Below the pieces are notes generated by a model. That model worked only from the letters and a program-made list of their open reading frames with translations. It did not search any database and was not told the DNA's origin. A program made the position numbers and the translations under genes. Shown piece after piece: positions 36,600-48,350 of a stretch of 64,000 nucleotides of DNA (the stretch's first letter is position 1; every line of letters begins with the position of its first letter). Source of the DNA: Paenibacillus sonchi (GTDB taxonomy: Bacteria; Bacillota; Bacilli; Paenibacillales; Paenibacillaceae). The DNA lies in assembly GCF_016772475.1 (NCBI RefSeq), contig NZ_CP068595.1, positions 2,232,001 to 2,296,000 of the forward strand. The letters are read 5' to 3'.

Positions 36600-39245
36600 A
36601 TGGACTTCAACAAATTAACACAAAAGCTGCAGGAGGCGGTTGCCGCAGCGCAGTCGCTGGCAGCGGCCGCCGGGCATCAGGAGATTGACAATCTCCATCT
36701 GCTCAAGGCGCTGCTCCAGCAGCATGAGGGTCTTCTGCCGCGTTTGCTGCAGAAGATGAATATACCCGTACCCGAGCTGCTGCAGGGTACGGAGGCACTG
36801 CTGCAGCGGAAGCCTAGCGTCAGCGGCTCCGGGGCAGGGACAATGCGGCGGTATGCATCGCCGTCGCTGATCGCTGTGCTGGAGCAGGCGGAGAAGGAAG
36901 CCGCGCAGATGCAGGATGAATTTGTGGCGGTGGAGCATGCTGTGCTGGCGATGGTGTCCGATTCCAGCAGCGGGAACCGGGAGCTGCGCGGGCTGTTTAC
37001 CAGCCGTGGCGTGACGCGCGACAAGCTGCTGGAGGTGCTTGCGGAGATCCGCGGGCATCAGCGTGTGACCAGCCGTGAGCCGGAAGTGACCTATGAGGTG
37101 CTGGAGAAATACGGCCGCGATCTGGTGGCCGAGGTTCGGGCGGGCAAGATTGATCCCGTCATTGGGCGCGATGGAGAGATCCGCCGGGTGATCCGCATTC
37201 TCTCCCGCAAAACGAAGAACAACCCGGTGCTGATCGGGGAGCCCGGCGTAGGGAAGACAGCGATTGTCGAAGGGCTCGCCCACCGGATAGTCCGCAAGGA
37301 TGTGCCGGAGGGGCTGAAGGATAAGACGATTTTTTCGCTGGATATGAGCGCGCTGATCGCCGGGGCCAAGTACCGGGGTGAATTTGAGGAGCGGCTGCAG
37401 GCGGTGCTGAAGGAAATCCGCGAAAGCGACGGACGGATCATCCTCTTCATCGATGAGCTGCATACGATTGTCGGCGCGGGCAAAACGGAAGGCGCGATGG
37501 ATGCAGGCAATATGCTGAAGCCTATGCTGGCGCGCGGCGAGCTGCACTGTATCGGTGCGACGACGCTGGATGAATACCGCAAATATATTGAGAAGGACCC
37601 GGCGCTGGAACGCCGCTTCCAGCAGGTGCTGGTCAGCGAGCCGGATGTGGAGGATACGATCTCGATTTTGCGCGGATTGAAGGAACGTTTCGAGGTCCAT
37701 CACGGGGTGAAAATCCATGACAGCGCACTCGTGGCCGCCGGTGTATTGTCGAACCGGTATATTACGGACCGGTTTTTACCGGATAAGGCGATTGACCTGG
37801 TCGATGAAGCCTGTGCGATGATCCGTACGGAGATTGATTCCATGCCGGGCGAGATGGATGAAGTGACCCGCCGCCTGATGCAGATGGAGATCGAAGAAGC
37901 GGCGCTCAAAAAAGAAACCGACGACGCCAGCAAGCGCCGGCTGGAAACCCTGCAGCGTGAGCTGGCCGATCTCAAGGAAAAGCACCTGGGCATGACGGCG
38001 CGCTGGGAGAAGGAAAAGTCGGCCATTCAGGGTCTGCGTGAGCTGAAAAAGAAGCTGGAACAGGCCCGCAAGGACCTGGTAGATGCCCAGGAGGTTTACG
38101 ATCTTAATAAATCTGCCGAGCTGAGCTACGGCATTATCCCCGATCTGGAGCGGCAGCTCAAGGCAGCGGAGGAGGCGGCGTCGCAGGATCAGGAGAGCCG
38201 GCTGCTGCGAGAAGCTGTGACCGAAGAGGAAATTGCGGACATCGTGTCCCGCTGGACGGGAGTGCCTGTAAGCAGACTCGTGGAAGGCGAGCGGGATAAG
38301 CTGCTGCGGCTGGAGGATACGCTGCATGAGCGGGTAGTCGGGCAGGAGGAGGCTGTCCGGCTGGTAGCCGATGCTGTGCTCCGGGCGAGAGCGGGCATCA
38401 AGGACCCGAACCGGCCGATTGGCTCATTCCTGTTCCTGGGCCCGACCGGGGTAGGTAAGACGGAGCTGGCGAAAGCGTTGGCCGTATCGCTCTTTGACCG
38501 CGAAGACGGCATGATCCGCATTGATATGTCGGAGTATATGGAGAAGCACAGCGTTTCCCGTCTCGTCGGTGCGCCTCCTGGTTATGTCGGCTATGAGGAA
38601 GGCGGCCAGCTCACCGAAGCGGTACGCCGCCAGCCATATACCGTGGTGCTGCTGGACGAGGTGGAAAAGGCCCATTCTGATGTGTTCAACATCCTCCTGC
38701 AACTGCTGGATGACGGACGGCTGACCGATTCACAGGGCCGGATGGTAGACTTCAAGAATACGATTATCATCATGACCTCGAACATCGGCTCGCCGCATCT
38801 TATCCAGGGGACCGATGACAACGGGGAGCTTACGAATGCGGTCAAGGACCGGGTCATGAAGGAGCTGAGCGGCCATTTCCGGCCGGAGTTTCTGAACCGT
38901 GTGGACGACATTGTGATGTTCAAGCCGCTCCAACTGGATGAGATTGAACAGATTGTTGTCAAATTGGTGGACGGACTGCGCGTGCGTCTGGCTGAGCGCG
39001 GCGTTGGCCTTGCGCTTAGCGAAGCGGCGGTACGTTTTATCGCCAGGGAAGGCTTTGATCCGGTATACGGCGCAAGACCGCTGAAACGGTTCATCCAGCG
39101 TAGTCTGGAGACCCGTGTTGCGCGCGCACTGATCGCCGGTGAGGCGGAAGAAGGCTCAGTGATGGAGGTCAACGAAGCGGGAGGGGAACTCTCTGTATCG
39201 ATTACACATCCGAAGTCTGCGGAGGCACTTGGTTCTGTGCAATAA
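36600..39245 (+). CDS. clpB: ClpB disaggregase (Hsp100 AAA+ ATPase)
   Basis: About 881 residues. Two Clp_N repeats (about 1-145), NBD1 with Walker A GEPGVGKT and Walker [10 protein letters not shown], the ClpB-specific coiled M domain (about 405-525), NBD2 with [10 protein letters not shown] and [10 protein letters not shown], and the C-terminal D2-small domain. It threads aggregated protein together with DnaK and DnaJ. There is no ClpP-binding loop of ClpA/ClpX type evident. The ATG at 36600 gives the family's usual [14 protein letters not shown] start, 9 bases after AAAGGTG; 36591 is an alternative. Last gene of the CtsR operon. Confidence 0.96.
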   Translation: MDFNKLTQKLQEAVAAAQSLAAAAGHQEIDNLHLLKALLQQHEGLLPRLLQKMNIPVPELLQGTEALLQRKPSVSGSGAGTMRRYASPSLIAVLEQAEKEAAQMQDEFVAVEHAVLAMVSDSSSGNRELRGLFTSRGVTRDKLLEVLAEIRGHQRVTSREPEVTYEVLEKYGRDLVAEVRAGKIDPVIGRDGEIRRVIRILSRKTKNNPVLIGEPGVGKTAIVEGLAHRIVRKDVPEGLKDKTIFSLDMSALIAGAKYRGEFEERLQAVLKEIRESDGRIILFIDELHTIVGAGKTEGAMDAGNMLKPMLARGELHCIGATTLDEYRKYIEKDPALERRFQQVLVSEPDVEDTISILRGLKERFEVHHGVKIHDSALVAAGVLSNRYITDRFLPDKAIDLVDEACAMIRTEIDSMPGEMDEVTRRLMQMEIEEAALKKETDDASKRRLETLQRELADLKEKHLGMTARWEKEKSAIQGLRELKKKLEQARKDLVDAQEVYDLNKSAELSYGIIPDLERQLKAAEEAASQDQESRLLREAVTEEEIADIVSRWTGVPVSRLVEGERDKLLRLEDTLHERVVGQEEAVRLVADAVLRARAGIKDPNRPIGSFLFLGPTGVGKTELAKALAVSLFDREDGMIRIDMSEYMEKHSVSRLVGAPPGYVGYEEGGQLTEAVRRQPYTVVLLDEVEKAHSDVFNILLQLLDDGRLTDSQGRMVDFKNTIIIMTSNIGSPHLIQGTDDNGELTNAVKDRVMKELSGHFRPEFLNRVDDIVMFKPLQLDEIEQIVVKLVDGLRVRLAERGVGLALSEAAVRFIAREGFDPVYGARPLKRFIQRSLETRVARALIAGEAEEGSVMEVNEAGGELSVSITHPKSAEALGSVQ

Positions 39246-39347
39246 CGCACCCTAAAAGGCTGCACTTTCAGAGCCGAAATAATTATACGGAAGACAGTTA
39301 GACGGCTAACTAAGCCCTCTCGTAAGGGGTATATGCTCCACACCAAC

Positions 39348-39388
39348 AAGCGCCCGCAAGCCGTAAGGCCGGGGCGCTTATTTATTTA
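39348..39388 (+). terminator. probable terminator after clpB
   Basis: AAGCGCC pairs with GGCGCTT; an AT-rich ATTTATTT tract follows. It ends the hsp20-dnaJ-clpB operon. Confidence 0.65.
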
Positions 39389-39508
39389 AATATAAGAGTT
39401 TATATGCTTCACGTAATAAATTATCCTTATATTTCTCGCTGAAACGATACCGTCCTGTAAAAGGACGGCGTAGCCGTTTCTACTTGTGTCCATTAAGCTA
39501 TCAACTGC

Positions 39509-40763
39509 CTACATCAGCTGGCCTCTTGTCTTCAAATGGCGGTACAGCAGATAAGCCGAAAGGGAACATAGCAGGGCGCATAGCCCAATGAAGCTGTAGC
39601 CAGCCTGCAGTCCGCGCAGCAGCCCGATGCCGTCCTCTTGTCCGGAGGAGAACACCTGCTTGATCCACTCAGTGATCGCACCGATGAAGTAATTGCCCAG
39701 CACGCTGGCTACACCGATAAGGGTGACAACGAAGGTGATTGCCGTATCACTTCCATTGCGGTAGCGGTCGGCGATCAGCGCCATAACTGTCGGGTAGATC
39801 GGCGCAATGCCGAGGCCGGCGACGGCAAACAGGACAGCTCCGGGTTCTCCTGCCAGGATCGCAGCGAAGGTGCAGATGCCCGTGAAGGCAGAGAACAGAA
39901 TCAGCGACAATGCAAAACCGATCTTGTCCGTCAGAGGGCCGAGCACAAGCCGGGCGAGCGTGAAGCAGAGAAAGAACGCAGACAGCATGCCGGCAGCAGC
40001 CGGCGTTTCCCAGCCGTAGGCTTTTTCCAGGAAATTGACCAGCCAGCCGCCAACGGCCAGTTCCGAAATGACACCGAAGGATAGTATGGCGACCATCAGC
40101 CAAATTACGGGATCACGGGAGATCGACGAGAGGGGATACGATGCTCCGACAGGGTGGTGTCCCCGGAAATTTGCCGAGAAAAGCCGGAAGCATCGGAATC
40201 ACCGACAGCATGAGAATAAGCAGGTACACGCCGCGCCAATCCAGCAGGTGGCCGAATACCGTCACGGTCATCAATCCGGAAGAGAGCAGCGGAGCAACTG
40301 TTGAGCTGAGGCCGTAGAAAAAATGGGACAGGTTCATCATGGTTCCCGTATTTTTTACAAAGATTCTTGTCCCGAGCACGGCGAGCCCGATCTCCAGCAT
40401 ACCATTGCCGATATACATCAGGAAAAAAGATCCTGACAGCGCCGGATAGCTATGGGAGAGGAAGATGAACACACCGGATATGGCCATGGAACCGAAGGAG
40501 AGCAGGCTGACTGCCTTGATGCCGATCTTGCGGATCAGCAGGGCGGTAAACGTGCACGCCAGCAGATACCCAAGGGAGTTCAGGGACAGCAGAGTGCCCA
40601 GCTGCATCTCATCAAGCCGCAGATCGCTCTGGATGCGCGGAATGGCAGGACCTTTGATATTTTCAGAAAAGCCGAAGACCAGAAAGCCGATGAATACGGT
40701 CAGCAGCTGCAGCGTATAATTGCGTTTGGATGAAGCGGAATTAAGAGACAGGTCAGCTTTCAA
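39509..40763 (-). CDS. MFS transporter (FucP/NarK-like fold), two frameshifts
   Basis: About 418 residues with 12 hydrophobic segments. Two single-base losses, C4 at 40161-40164 and G4 at 40132-40135, split it; mending both gives FPGDTTLSEHRIPLSSIS and then DPVIWLMVAILSFGVISELAVGGWL. The TTG start at 40763 follows AGGAGG with 6-base spacing. The N-terminal half (GFSENIKGPAIPRIQSDL) suggests a sugar-type MFS. It is followed by no partner gene; substrate unknown. Confidence 0.85.
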
Positions 40764-40832
40764 AATGTACCTCCTGAAGTTTAAGTGCGCCGGATTAAGG
40801 GTCAAACCGCATGAGGCTCATTATACCACCGT

Positions 40833-42460
40833 TCACTCTGTCCAAGGAACCAAATTTGGATGCGGATCAAGAATGGACATATATTGCTCTTTCCAGCCGT
40901 ATTGCCCATCGGGATCATGCAGCATATAGCGCAGATATTTATCCAGCCGGTATTCCGCCTTGGACCACCCCAGATGCTTCAGCCGCAGATTGCTTAACAG
41001 ATGGGGAAGCTCAAAAATATTCTCCGGCAGCCGCCCGCAATGCTGCGGAAGATCATTCCACGCAAAGTTGAAATCTTCACGGTAGCGGAGCAGAAAAGGC
41101 CGGTACCGCAGATGGGAGCGCCAGTACTCATCTTCACGGTAATGCCGGTCGTCCCAGAAATCGTACAGCCGGAAGCAGAACAGGTCACAGCTCTCTTCAC
41201 GAAGCAGGCTGTCGATATCACTGGCAAACCTGTCTTCAAAAATCTCATCCGCATCCAGATTGAGAATCCATTCAGGATCGCTCTTCACAACCTCCTCCCA
41301 CTGCTGCCTGCGCAGCTCGGCTTCATTGCTGAACTTGGAGACGCTGTTGCGCACAAGGCGCAGCGGAATACCCTGCAGAACCTCGCGGCAGATATCAGCC
41401 GTGTCATCGGTGCTGCCATCGTCAATGATAACGGCCTCGTCGATGTACTTGCGGTGCATCTGCAGAACCTGCCGCAGGAAGCGCCGGCCTTCATTTTTGG
41501 CCACCATGGTTAAGGTCAGCTTCGGCCGGGGGGAGTGCCCCGCTCTGTAAAAGCTGCGGCAAATTCAGCCGCGGCCCGGCCGGCTTTTTGGCCGCCTGTC
41601 TCCTCTTGCTGCAGCGGGTCCTTGCTCAGGCGCTGCCGGGCCTCAGCCTCCGTCGTGAGCCGGATGAAATCCGGCACCTTGTCAAGGTCGCTGTCTCTGT
41701 ACAGGTGCAGTGCGGGATAATGGGTATCCACATACAGCGGGATACCCAGAGCGGCGGCACGGATGCAGAAGTGGCGGTCCTCGCCCCAATAAGAGATATT
41801 GCGGATCCGGTCATAGCTTGCGCCTGAAGCAATGGCCCGGCTGCTGATCAGGGTGCAGGCACCCAGCCCGCCGACCTCATAAATGCCCGGCACCTGCAGT
41901 TTGGCCAGGAATGCATGGAATCTGCGATTGATCTCTTCCTGGCTGAGCTGTTCGCCCGGCTCTGCATCCCATTGATTGTATTCATCATGCATCCAGACCT
42001 GAGGCTGCAGTATAGTTCCCGGTTGCCACTGTGTCCAGAACACCTCGGAAACAATATCCCTGCCGGTTCCGATCAGATGCAGGAGGGTGTCCGGATGCAG
42101 AATCAGATCGGAATCGATCAGGAACAGGTAATCGTAGCCGAAGGCTTCGGCCCGCCGGATCATCAGGTTTTTGAAGCCCGCCACCTTCCAGACCAGGTTC
42201 GAATTCCAGAAATGGGTGGTATCGTTGCGGATATAGGCATCATGAAGCCCGGAGGATTGGAGGAAGACTTCATTTCCGCTGGCTGCGAAGGTACCGAGCA
42301 GGCGGCTGGATTCTTCCTCGTCGTTGTCATCGATCAGATAGAAATTCAGTTCCAGACCCTCGCGCCGCAAGCGCAGCAGGGAGTCCAGGAACTCCTGCAG
42401 AATCTGCGGCTTTTGGTGAATCGGGCTGCCGATCAGCACCCGCTTCTTGCTCTCGCTCAT
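40833..42460 (-). CDS. two-domain glycosyltransferase, frameshifted
   Basis: About 542 residues after mending G6 at 41528-41533 (one more base gives GTPPRPKLTLTMVAKNEG). The N-terminal domain (about 1-265, GSPIHQKPQILQEFLDSLL, FLIDSDLIL, WGEDRHFCIRAAALG) resembles Anp1/GT-A type transferases; the C-terminal domain (about 310-542, MVAKNEGRRFLRQVL, IIDDGSTDDT, LNLDADEIF) is a GT2 family enzyme. No membrane segments. It likely decorates a surface protein, spore coat or polysaccharide with two sugars (inference). GGAGTGG precedes the ATG. Confidence 0.87.
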
Positions 42461-42746
42461 TATGGTCCACTCCAGTACAAAGAGGTGTAATGTTTATATG
42501 TATTCAATATATTTACAGAAGTACTGGACTAACCCTTATTTTAGCGGGAATCCGGTAAAAGATTGGGTCTGCGGGTGGAAGGTTGTTTAGCACCGCCCAT
42601 GGGAGTGGAAGGCCTCTAAGGGCCCGCAGGCCGGTTTCCTGCCTGTTACAGTTATGTTAATTCCAAACCATTGTAATTCCTAGTATTCCGATATATAATT
42701 CAAAAACAAAGAGTGAAGCTGCTCATAGACAATGGAGGAGAGAGAT

Positions 42747-44362
42747 ATGCGTAGAGGGTTATCTGGGGTTATAGCTATAGTATTGTTAACATTTTTGATT
42801 AGTGCATGCTCCGGGGGAATAACGCAGCATCACCGGCAGCAAGCGGTACACCTGCGGAATCACAGCAGCCGGCTGCGGGCGAAGGGCCGAAAGATGGAGG
42901 AAGCCTGATTATCGGAGTTGCAGCCGATCCGGTAGTGCTCAATCCGAATTATGCGGGCGACCGTGTCAGCCTGACCATTGACCAGGCGCTGTACGCGCCG
43001 CTGTTCCAGGTCAACAATGGGAAGAAAACCTTTTATCTGGCGGACAGCCTGACACCATCTGCCGATAATCTTACCTATACATTGAAGCTGAAGAGCGGAC
43101 TTACCTGGCATGACGGGGAGAAGCTTACAGCCGATGACGTAGTGTTCACGATCGAGAAGATTCTGGATGAGAAGCAGAACAGCTTCCTGCGGGCCAACTT
43201 CCTGATTAACGACAAACCGGTCACAGCCACGAAGGTGGACGATCTCACTGTGGAATTCAAGCTGCCGCAGGTCAGCCCGGCCTTTGAAGCTACGCTGGTG
43301 CAGGTAACTCCGATTCCCAAGCATATTTTTGAGAACGAGGCTGATATTGAGAAAAGCACCAAAAATGCTGCTCCGGTGGGCTCCGGTCCCTTCAAATTCA
43401 AAGAATACAAGGCAGGCGAATATCTGACGCTGGAACGTTTCGACAACTACTTCGGCGGCAAGCCGCACCTGGATTCGGTCACTTACCGGATTGCCAAGGA
43501 TACGAATGCCGCGAACCTGGCCCTGCAGAATGGCGAGATTAACGTGCAGTACCTGGATCCGAAGGATGTAAGCACCATTCAAGCTACCAACAACTTTGAA
43601 ATCCTGCCTTACGCCGAAGGGCGCTTGTCCTATCTCATGTTCAATGCGAACAGTGATACCGGTGCCCTGGCCAAAAAAGAAGTCCGTCAAGCCCTGTCAC
43701 TGGCGCTCAGCCGTGATGAAATTATTCAGACCGCCTACACTTCGGGCGAATATGCCGATCCGGCCAAGTCTTTCCTGACCCCGGATGCACTATACTTCAC
43801 TAACGATGTGCCTACCTACGATAATGATCCAGCCAAGGCCAAAGAACTGCTGCAATCGGCAGGAGTCAGCAATCTGAAGCTGAGATTTATCGTACAGAGC
43901 GGCAACAAGGCGCAGGAAGCCATCTCGCTGTACGTGCAGCAGAAGCTGAAGGCAATCGGCGTGGAGGTTGAACTGCAGAATATGGATTCCTCTGCCTGGG
44001 TGCAGAAGTTCATCGACCTGAAATCCACCGATTATGAACTGGCCCTGACCGGCTATATTATGGGCTATGATCCGGATGCTTACCGCATTCTGTTCACCTC
44101 CGGAGCGTCTTCGAACTATTCGCATTATGCAAACCCGGAAGTCGACAAGCTGCTGAATGAAGGTGCGGGTGAAGCCGACACAGCCAAACGTGCGGAAATT
44201 TACAAAAAAGCGCAGGAGCTCGTCGCCCAGGATGCGCCGATCTATCCAATTGCTTATACCAAAACCGTTGTCGCTGTATCCAAGAACTATGGCGGTCTTG
44301 AAGAAGCGGTGCTGAAGCCTGTTGTTATTTTCGAAGACCTGTCCAAGATCTACCAGAAATAA
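42747..44362 (+). CDS. peptide ABC importer binding lipoprotein, frameshifted
   Basis: A family 5 (OppA/DppA-like) binding protein of about 538 residues. Lipoprotein signal MRRGLSGVIAIVLLTFLISAC, then a break in G5 (42813-42817); one added G restores CSGGNNAASPAASG and the rest. Core motifs are SLTPSADNLTYTLKLKSGLTWHDG and KKEVRQALSLALSRDEI. GGAGGAGAG precedes the ATG at 42747. It heads a five-gene operon; a terminator-like hairpin after it should give it higher expression than the membrane parts. Confidence 0.92.
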
Positions 44363-44384
44363 GCGCGGGGAAAATAAGTGCGGG

Positions 44385-44417
44385 AAAAAATAAGCTGGGC
44401 CGCCCGGCTTATTTTTT
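44385..44417 (+). terminator. hairpin between the binding protein and permease genes
   Basis: AAAAAATAAGC pairs with GCTTATTTTTT around a GC-rich loop (TGGGCCGCCCG). It is a strong terminator form inside the operon, likely allowing partial read-through. Confidence 0.8.
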
Positions 44418-44444
44418 GCCGATCAAGAGCGGGAGAAGCTGCGT

Positions 44445-45395
44445 ATGAGACAACTCATCGTCCGAAGATTGCTGCAAACACTGCCGATGCTGTTTTTTGT
44501 GTCGGTAGTGTGCTTTACCATGATCAAGCTGGCGCCGGGAGATCCGGTGCTGTCTTTTGTTACACCGAATATGCATGCGGATGACATTGAGCGTATCCGT
44601 CATAACCTGGGACTGGACAAACCGGCCTATATTCAATATTTTATCTGGCTGAAAGAAATGGCTAAAGGGAACTTCGGGTATTCCCTGGTTAATCACCAGC
44701 CTGTGCTCGGGCAAATTCTGGAGCGTCTGCCGGCAACAGCCGGTCTGATGGGCAGCGCAATTGCGCTGGCTGTACTGCTGGCGGTTCCGCTCGGCCTGAT
44801 TGCCGGTGCGAACCGCAACCGCTGGGCCGACAAGCTGATTAATTTTATTTCCTATGTCGGCATCTCCATTCCTTTATTCTGGCTGGCGATTCTGCTGATA
44901 TATCTGTTCGCCATCAAGCTGCACCTGCTTCCCAGCATGGGAATGCGCACGATTGGTGTGGAATCCGCAGCGGATGTGCTGAAGCATGGGATTTTGCCCT
45001 GCTCGGTGCTGGCTTTTGGGTTCCTCGCCGGGTATCTGCGCTATATCCGTTCCAGTACGATTGGGCAGCTGAAGGAGGAGTATGTGCAGATTCAGTATGC
45101 CTTCGGCTCCAAAAAGTCGACGATCCTGTTCCGCCATGTCATGAAGCATGTGCTGCTTCCGGTCATTACGCTGCTGGGGATGTCCATGGGCGATCTGGTG
45201 GCGGGCGCCATCGTGACGGAGACGGTTTTTTCCTGGCCGGGCATTGGCTCGCTGGGCATGACGGCGGTCAAGGGAATGGATTACCCGGTGATCATGGGGA
45301 TTACCCTGTTCTCTTCGCTGATGCTGATTTTTGGCAATATGGCGGCGGATATACTTTACAGCTTCGTAGACCCACGAATCAAACTTAAGGGGTGA
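44445..45395 (+). CDS. peptide ABC importer permease (DppB/OppB-like)
   Basis: 316 residues, six helices, N-terminal RRLLQTLPMLFFVSVVCF and IKLAPGDPV as in DppB, EAA loop region EYVQIQYAFGSKKSTILFRHV and the final VDPRIKLKG. It pairs with the next permease to form the transmembrane channel. Confidence 0.94.
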   Translation: MRQLIVRRLLQTLPMLFFVSVVCFTMIKLAPGDPVLSFVTPNMHADDIERIRHNLGLDKPAYIQYFIWLKEMAKGNFGYSLVNHQPVLGQILERLPATAGLMGSAIALAVLLAVPLGLIAGANRNRWADKLINFISYVGISIPLFWLAILLIYLFAIKLHLLPSMGMRTIGVESAADVLKHGILPCSVLAFGFLAGYLRYIRSSTIGQLKEEYVQIQYAFGSKKSTILFRHVMKHVLLPVITLLGMSMGDLVAGAIVTETVFSWPGIGSLGMTAVKGMDYPVIMGITLFSSLMLIFGNMAADILYSFVDPRIKLKG

Positions 45396-45399
45396 CCTC

Positions 45400-46245
45400 A
45401 TGAACCGCAGTAAATGGAAAAATGTAAAAGACGAGCTGTTTGCCAACGGTCTGGGTGCCGCCGCTGTGCTGATTCTGGCAGTCTTCACGCTTGGGGCAGT
45501 GTTTGCCTTTCTGTCCGGCTATGATCCGAATGCGATGGACGCCATGGCCCGGCTCACGCCGCCCGGTGCCGGACACTGGTTCGGAACGGACGACTATGGC
45601 CGCGATTATCTGGCGAGGGCGCTGTATGGCGGGCGCATCTCCCTCTTGGTCGGCTTCGCTTCAATGATCGTGGCAACCGGGATTGGAGTAACGATTGGTG
45701 TACTCAGCGGCTACTTTGGCGGCTGGCTGGATAATCTGCTGATGCGGATGGTGGATGTGGTCCTGTCGATCCCGTCCTTTCTGATTCTGCTGCTGCTCAG
45801 CGTGTATTTGAAGCCAAGCGTCGGCAACATTATCATTATTATTGCCCTCCTGATGTGGATGAACGTAGCCCGGGTCGTCCGGGCCGAGACCATGACGATC
45901 AAGGAACGCGAATATGTGCTGTACGCCAAAGCCTCAGGCCAAAGTGCCTCCGGCATTATCTGGCGGCATATTCTTCCCGGCCTGGTGCCGGTCATTATCG
46001 TAGGTGCGACCAACAATATCGCTTCGGCGATTATGATGGAATCGTCGCTGAGCTTTCTCGGCTTCGGGGTGCAGCCGCCGGATGCGACCTGGGGCAGCAT
46101 GCTGAACAGCGCCCAGGGCTATATTGCCCAGGCGCCTTATCTGGCGCTGTTTCCGGGTCTTTTGATCCTGCTGACTGTGCTGAGTTTTAATGTGCTGGGT
46201 GACATTTTGCGTGTCGGCTTTGAACCGAAGCTGATGCGGAGATAG
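45400..46245 (+). CDS. peptide ABC importer permease (DppC/OppC-like)
   Basis: 281 residues, six helices; HWFGTDDYGRDYLARALYGGRISL near the N-terminus is diagnostic for DppC/OppC, as is ESSLSFLGFGVQPPDATWG near the C-terminus. It starts 4 bases after dppB-like stop, so is coupled. Confidence 0.94.
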   Translation: MNRSKWKNVKDELFANGLGAAAVLILAVFTLGAVFAFLSGYDPNAMDAMARLTPPGAGHWFGTDDYGRDYLARALYGGRISLLVGFASMIVATGIGVTIGVLSGYFGGWLDNLLMRMVDVVLSIPSFLILLLLSVYLKPSVGNIIIIIALLMWMNVARVVRAETMTIKEREYVLYAKASGQSASGIIWRHILPGLVPVIIVGATNNIASAIMMESSLSFLGFGVQPPDATWGSMLNSAQGYIAQAPYLALFPGLLILLTVLSFNVLGDILRVGFEPKLMRR

Positions 46246-46261
46246 GGAGAGTGAAGACATC

Positions 46262-47277
46262 ATGACAAAGCGGCTGCTGTCTGTAGAGAATTTACAGGTT
46301 TCGTTCGCGACCCGGGATGGGGAGAACCAGGCCGTCCGGGGGTCAGCTTTCATATAGATGCCGGTGAAACGGTAGGTATTGTCGGGGAATCCGGCAGCGG
46401 CAAAAGCGTCACGGCCAAAGCGATCATGTCGCTGATTACCCCTCCGGGCCGCATAACAGCCGGGAATATCGGGTTTCGCGGCGAGAGTCTGACCGGACTT
46501 TCAGAGAAAGCGTGGCGGAGTCTGCGCGGCAACCGGATCGCGATGGTTTTTCAAGACCCGATGACCTCGCTGAATCCGGTAAAAAAAATCGGCCAGCAAT
46601 TGACGGAGGTCATCCGCAGGCACCGCGGGCTGAACAAAGAAGCGGCGTTTGCCGAAGCGGCCAGGCTGCTGCGCCAGGTAGGCATCCAGCACCCGGAGCA
46701 GCGGCTGAAGCAGTATCCGCATGAATTCAGCGGCGGAATGCGGCAGCGGGTAATGATCGCCATGGCGCTGTCCTGCCAGCCGGAGCTGCTCATTGCCGAT
46801 GAGCCGACAACGGCGCTGGATGCCACGATACAGGCACAGATTCTGGACCTGTTCAAGGAGCTCAAAGAAAATTCCGAAACGGCGATTGCGCTGATTACGC
46901 ATGATCTCGGAGTGGTGGCGCAGGTCTGCACCCGCGTGATTGTCATGTACGGCGGGCTGATTATGGAGGAGGGTACGGTAGAGGATATCTTCTACCGGCC
47001 TCAGCATCCGTATACCCAAGGCCTGCTGCGCTCCATTCCGAAGCGCGGCGGAGGCTCGCGCGAGCGGCTGATTCCGATTGAAGGCACACCGCCCGATCTG
47101 CTCGACCCGCCGCCCGGCTGTCCGTTCATGGAGCGCTGCCCCCATGCTTTTGGCCGCTGCAGTGAACGCCCGCCTGTCGTAGAGCACGCTGCAGGCCACC
47201 GCTCCATGTGCTGGCTGGCCGAGGGTACGCAGAATCAGGCGGCGGCATATGCCGAGGGGAGGACTTCCGGTGAGTGA
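46262..47277 (+). CDS. peptide ABC importer ATPase (DppD/OppD-like), frameshifted
   Basis: About 338 residues after mending G5 at 46338-46342 (one G gives [19 protein letters not shown]). Walker A GESGSGKS, signature [14 protein letters not shown], Walker [13 protein letters not shown], and the C-terminal oligopeptide domain with the Cys-rich [16 protein letters not shown], which binds an iron-sulfur cluster in some relatives. The stop overlaps the next gene by 8 bases. Confidence 0.92.
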
Positions 47278-48170
47278 GAGCAAAGTATTGGTGGATGTGA
47301 ATAACCTCCAGAAGCACTTCTCCAAAGGCAAGGATCTGCGCGGACGCGATACTGCTGTAGTAAAAGCAGTCGATGGCGTAAGCTTCCAGATCCGCCAAGG
47401 GGAAACCTTCGGGCTGGTGGGCGAATCCGGCAGCGGGAAGTCTACGGTCGGGCGCTGCCTGCTCCGGCTGTACGACTATACTGGCGGAGAAGTGTTCTTC
47501 GATGGACAGCCGCTCGGCAAGCTGGGGAGAAGGGGCTGAAGCCTTTCCGCCGCCGCATTCAATCGATCTTTCAGGACCCGTATTCTTCGCTGAATCCGAG
47601 TCTGAATGTGCTGGAGCTGATCAGCGAGCCGATGAAAATCCACGGCATCTACCAGGGGAAGAGCGCAAGGAAGCGGCGGCGGCGCTTTTGGAACGGGTAG
47701 GACTGAAGAGAGAGCATCTGTACCGTTTTCCCCATGAGTTCAGCGGCGGGCAGCGCCAGCGCATCTCCATTGCGCGGGCATTATCGGTCCGGCCGGAATT
47801 TGTCGTCTGCGACGAGCCGATTTCGGCACTGGATGTGTCTGTTCAGGCCCAGGTTGTTAATATGCTGGAGGATCTGCAGTCGGAGTTCGGACTGACTTAT
47901 CTGTTCATTGCCCATGACCTGTCGATGGTCCGGCATATTTCGGACCGCATCGGCGTCATGTATGCCGGACGCCTGGTTGAGGTGGCGGACAGCGATGAAT
48001 TGTACGACAATCCGCTTCATCCCTACACCAAAACATTGCTGTCCTCTATACTGGAGACTGACCCGCACAAGGGCAGCCGGAGAATCAGGCTGGAAGGTTA
48101 TTCCGGAGGTGCGGATGCCCGGGCAGCGCTCAGGGAAGTTAGCCCCGGCCACTATGTGGCTGTTGACTGA
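47270..48170 (+). CDS. peptide ABC importer ATPase (DppF/OppF-like), two frameshifts
   Basis: About 300 residues when G4 runs at 47524-47527 and 47655-47658 each gain one base, restoring [20 protein letters not shown] and [16 protein letters not shown]. Walker [10 protein letters not shown], signature [15 protein letters not shown], Walker [16 protein letters not shown] at 47270 follows GGAGGA and lies in the end of the preceding gene. The 3' end is repeated just downstream (see 48209-48263). Confidence 0.92.
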
Positions 48171-48208
48171 GTGTGGCTCTCGGCTGAGCTTAATCAGCAC
48201 CAATGTAC

Positions 48209-48263
48209 AATCCCAGGCAGTGCTCAAGGAAGTAAAGCCCGGTTACTATGTGGCTGGTCACTA
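48209..48263 (+). repeat. extra copy of the DppF 3' end
   Basis: GGCAGTGCTCAAGGAAGTAA and the following bases repeat the last about 50 bases of the preceding gene (48117-48170). This copy reads AVLKEVKPGYYVAGH and a stop, parallel to [15 protein letters not shown] and a stop. It is probably the remnant of a duplication or of a second ATPase gene lost by deletion. Confidence 0.7.
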
Positions 48264-48305
48264 AGCATAGCCGCACCATGCACAACCATAGTGGGAGGTT
48301 TTGAG

Positions 48306-48350
48306 ATGACAGGGACGAAAGAGAAGGTAAAATGGGAGGTTTTGAAATGA
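48306..48350 (+). CDS. 14-codon upstream ORF overlapping the next gene
   Basis: GGGAGG, then ATG at 48306, encodes MTGTKEKVKWEVLK; its TGA overlaps the ATG of the next gene in ATGA. The stretch 48290-48331 is a direct repeat of 48332-48372, so the small frame arose by tandem duplication of the gene's own start. Whether it is translated is unknown. Confidence 0.4.
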   Translation: MTGTKEKVKWEVLK

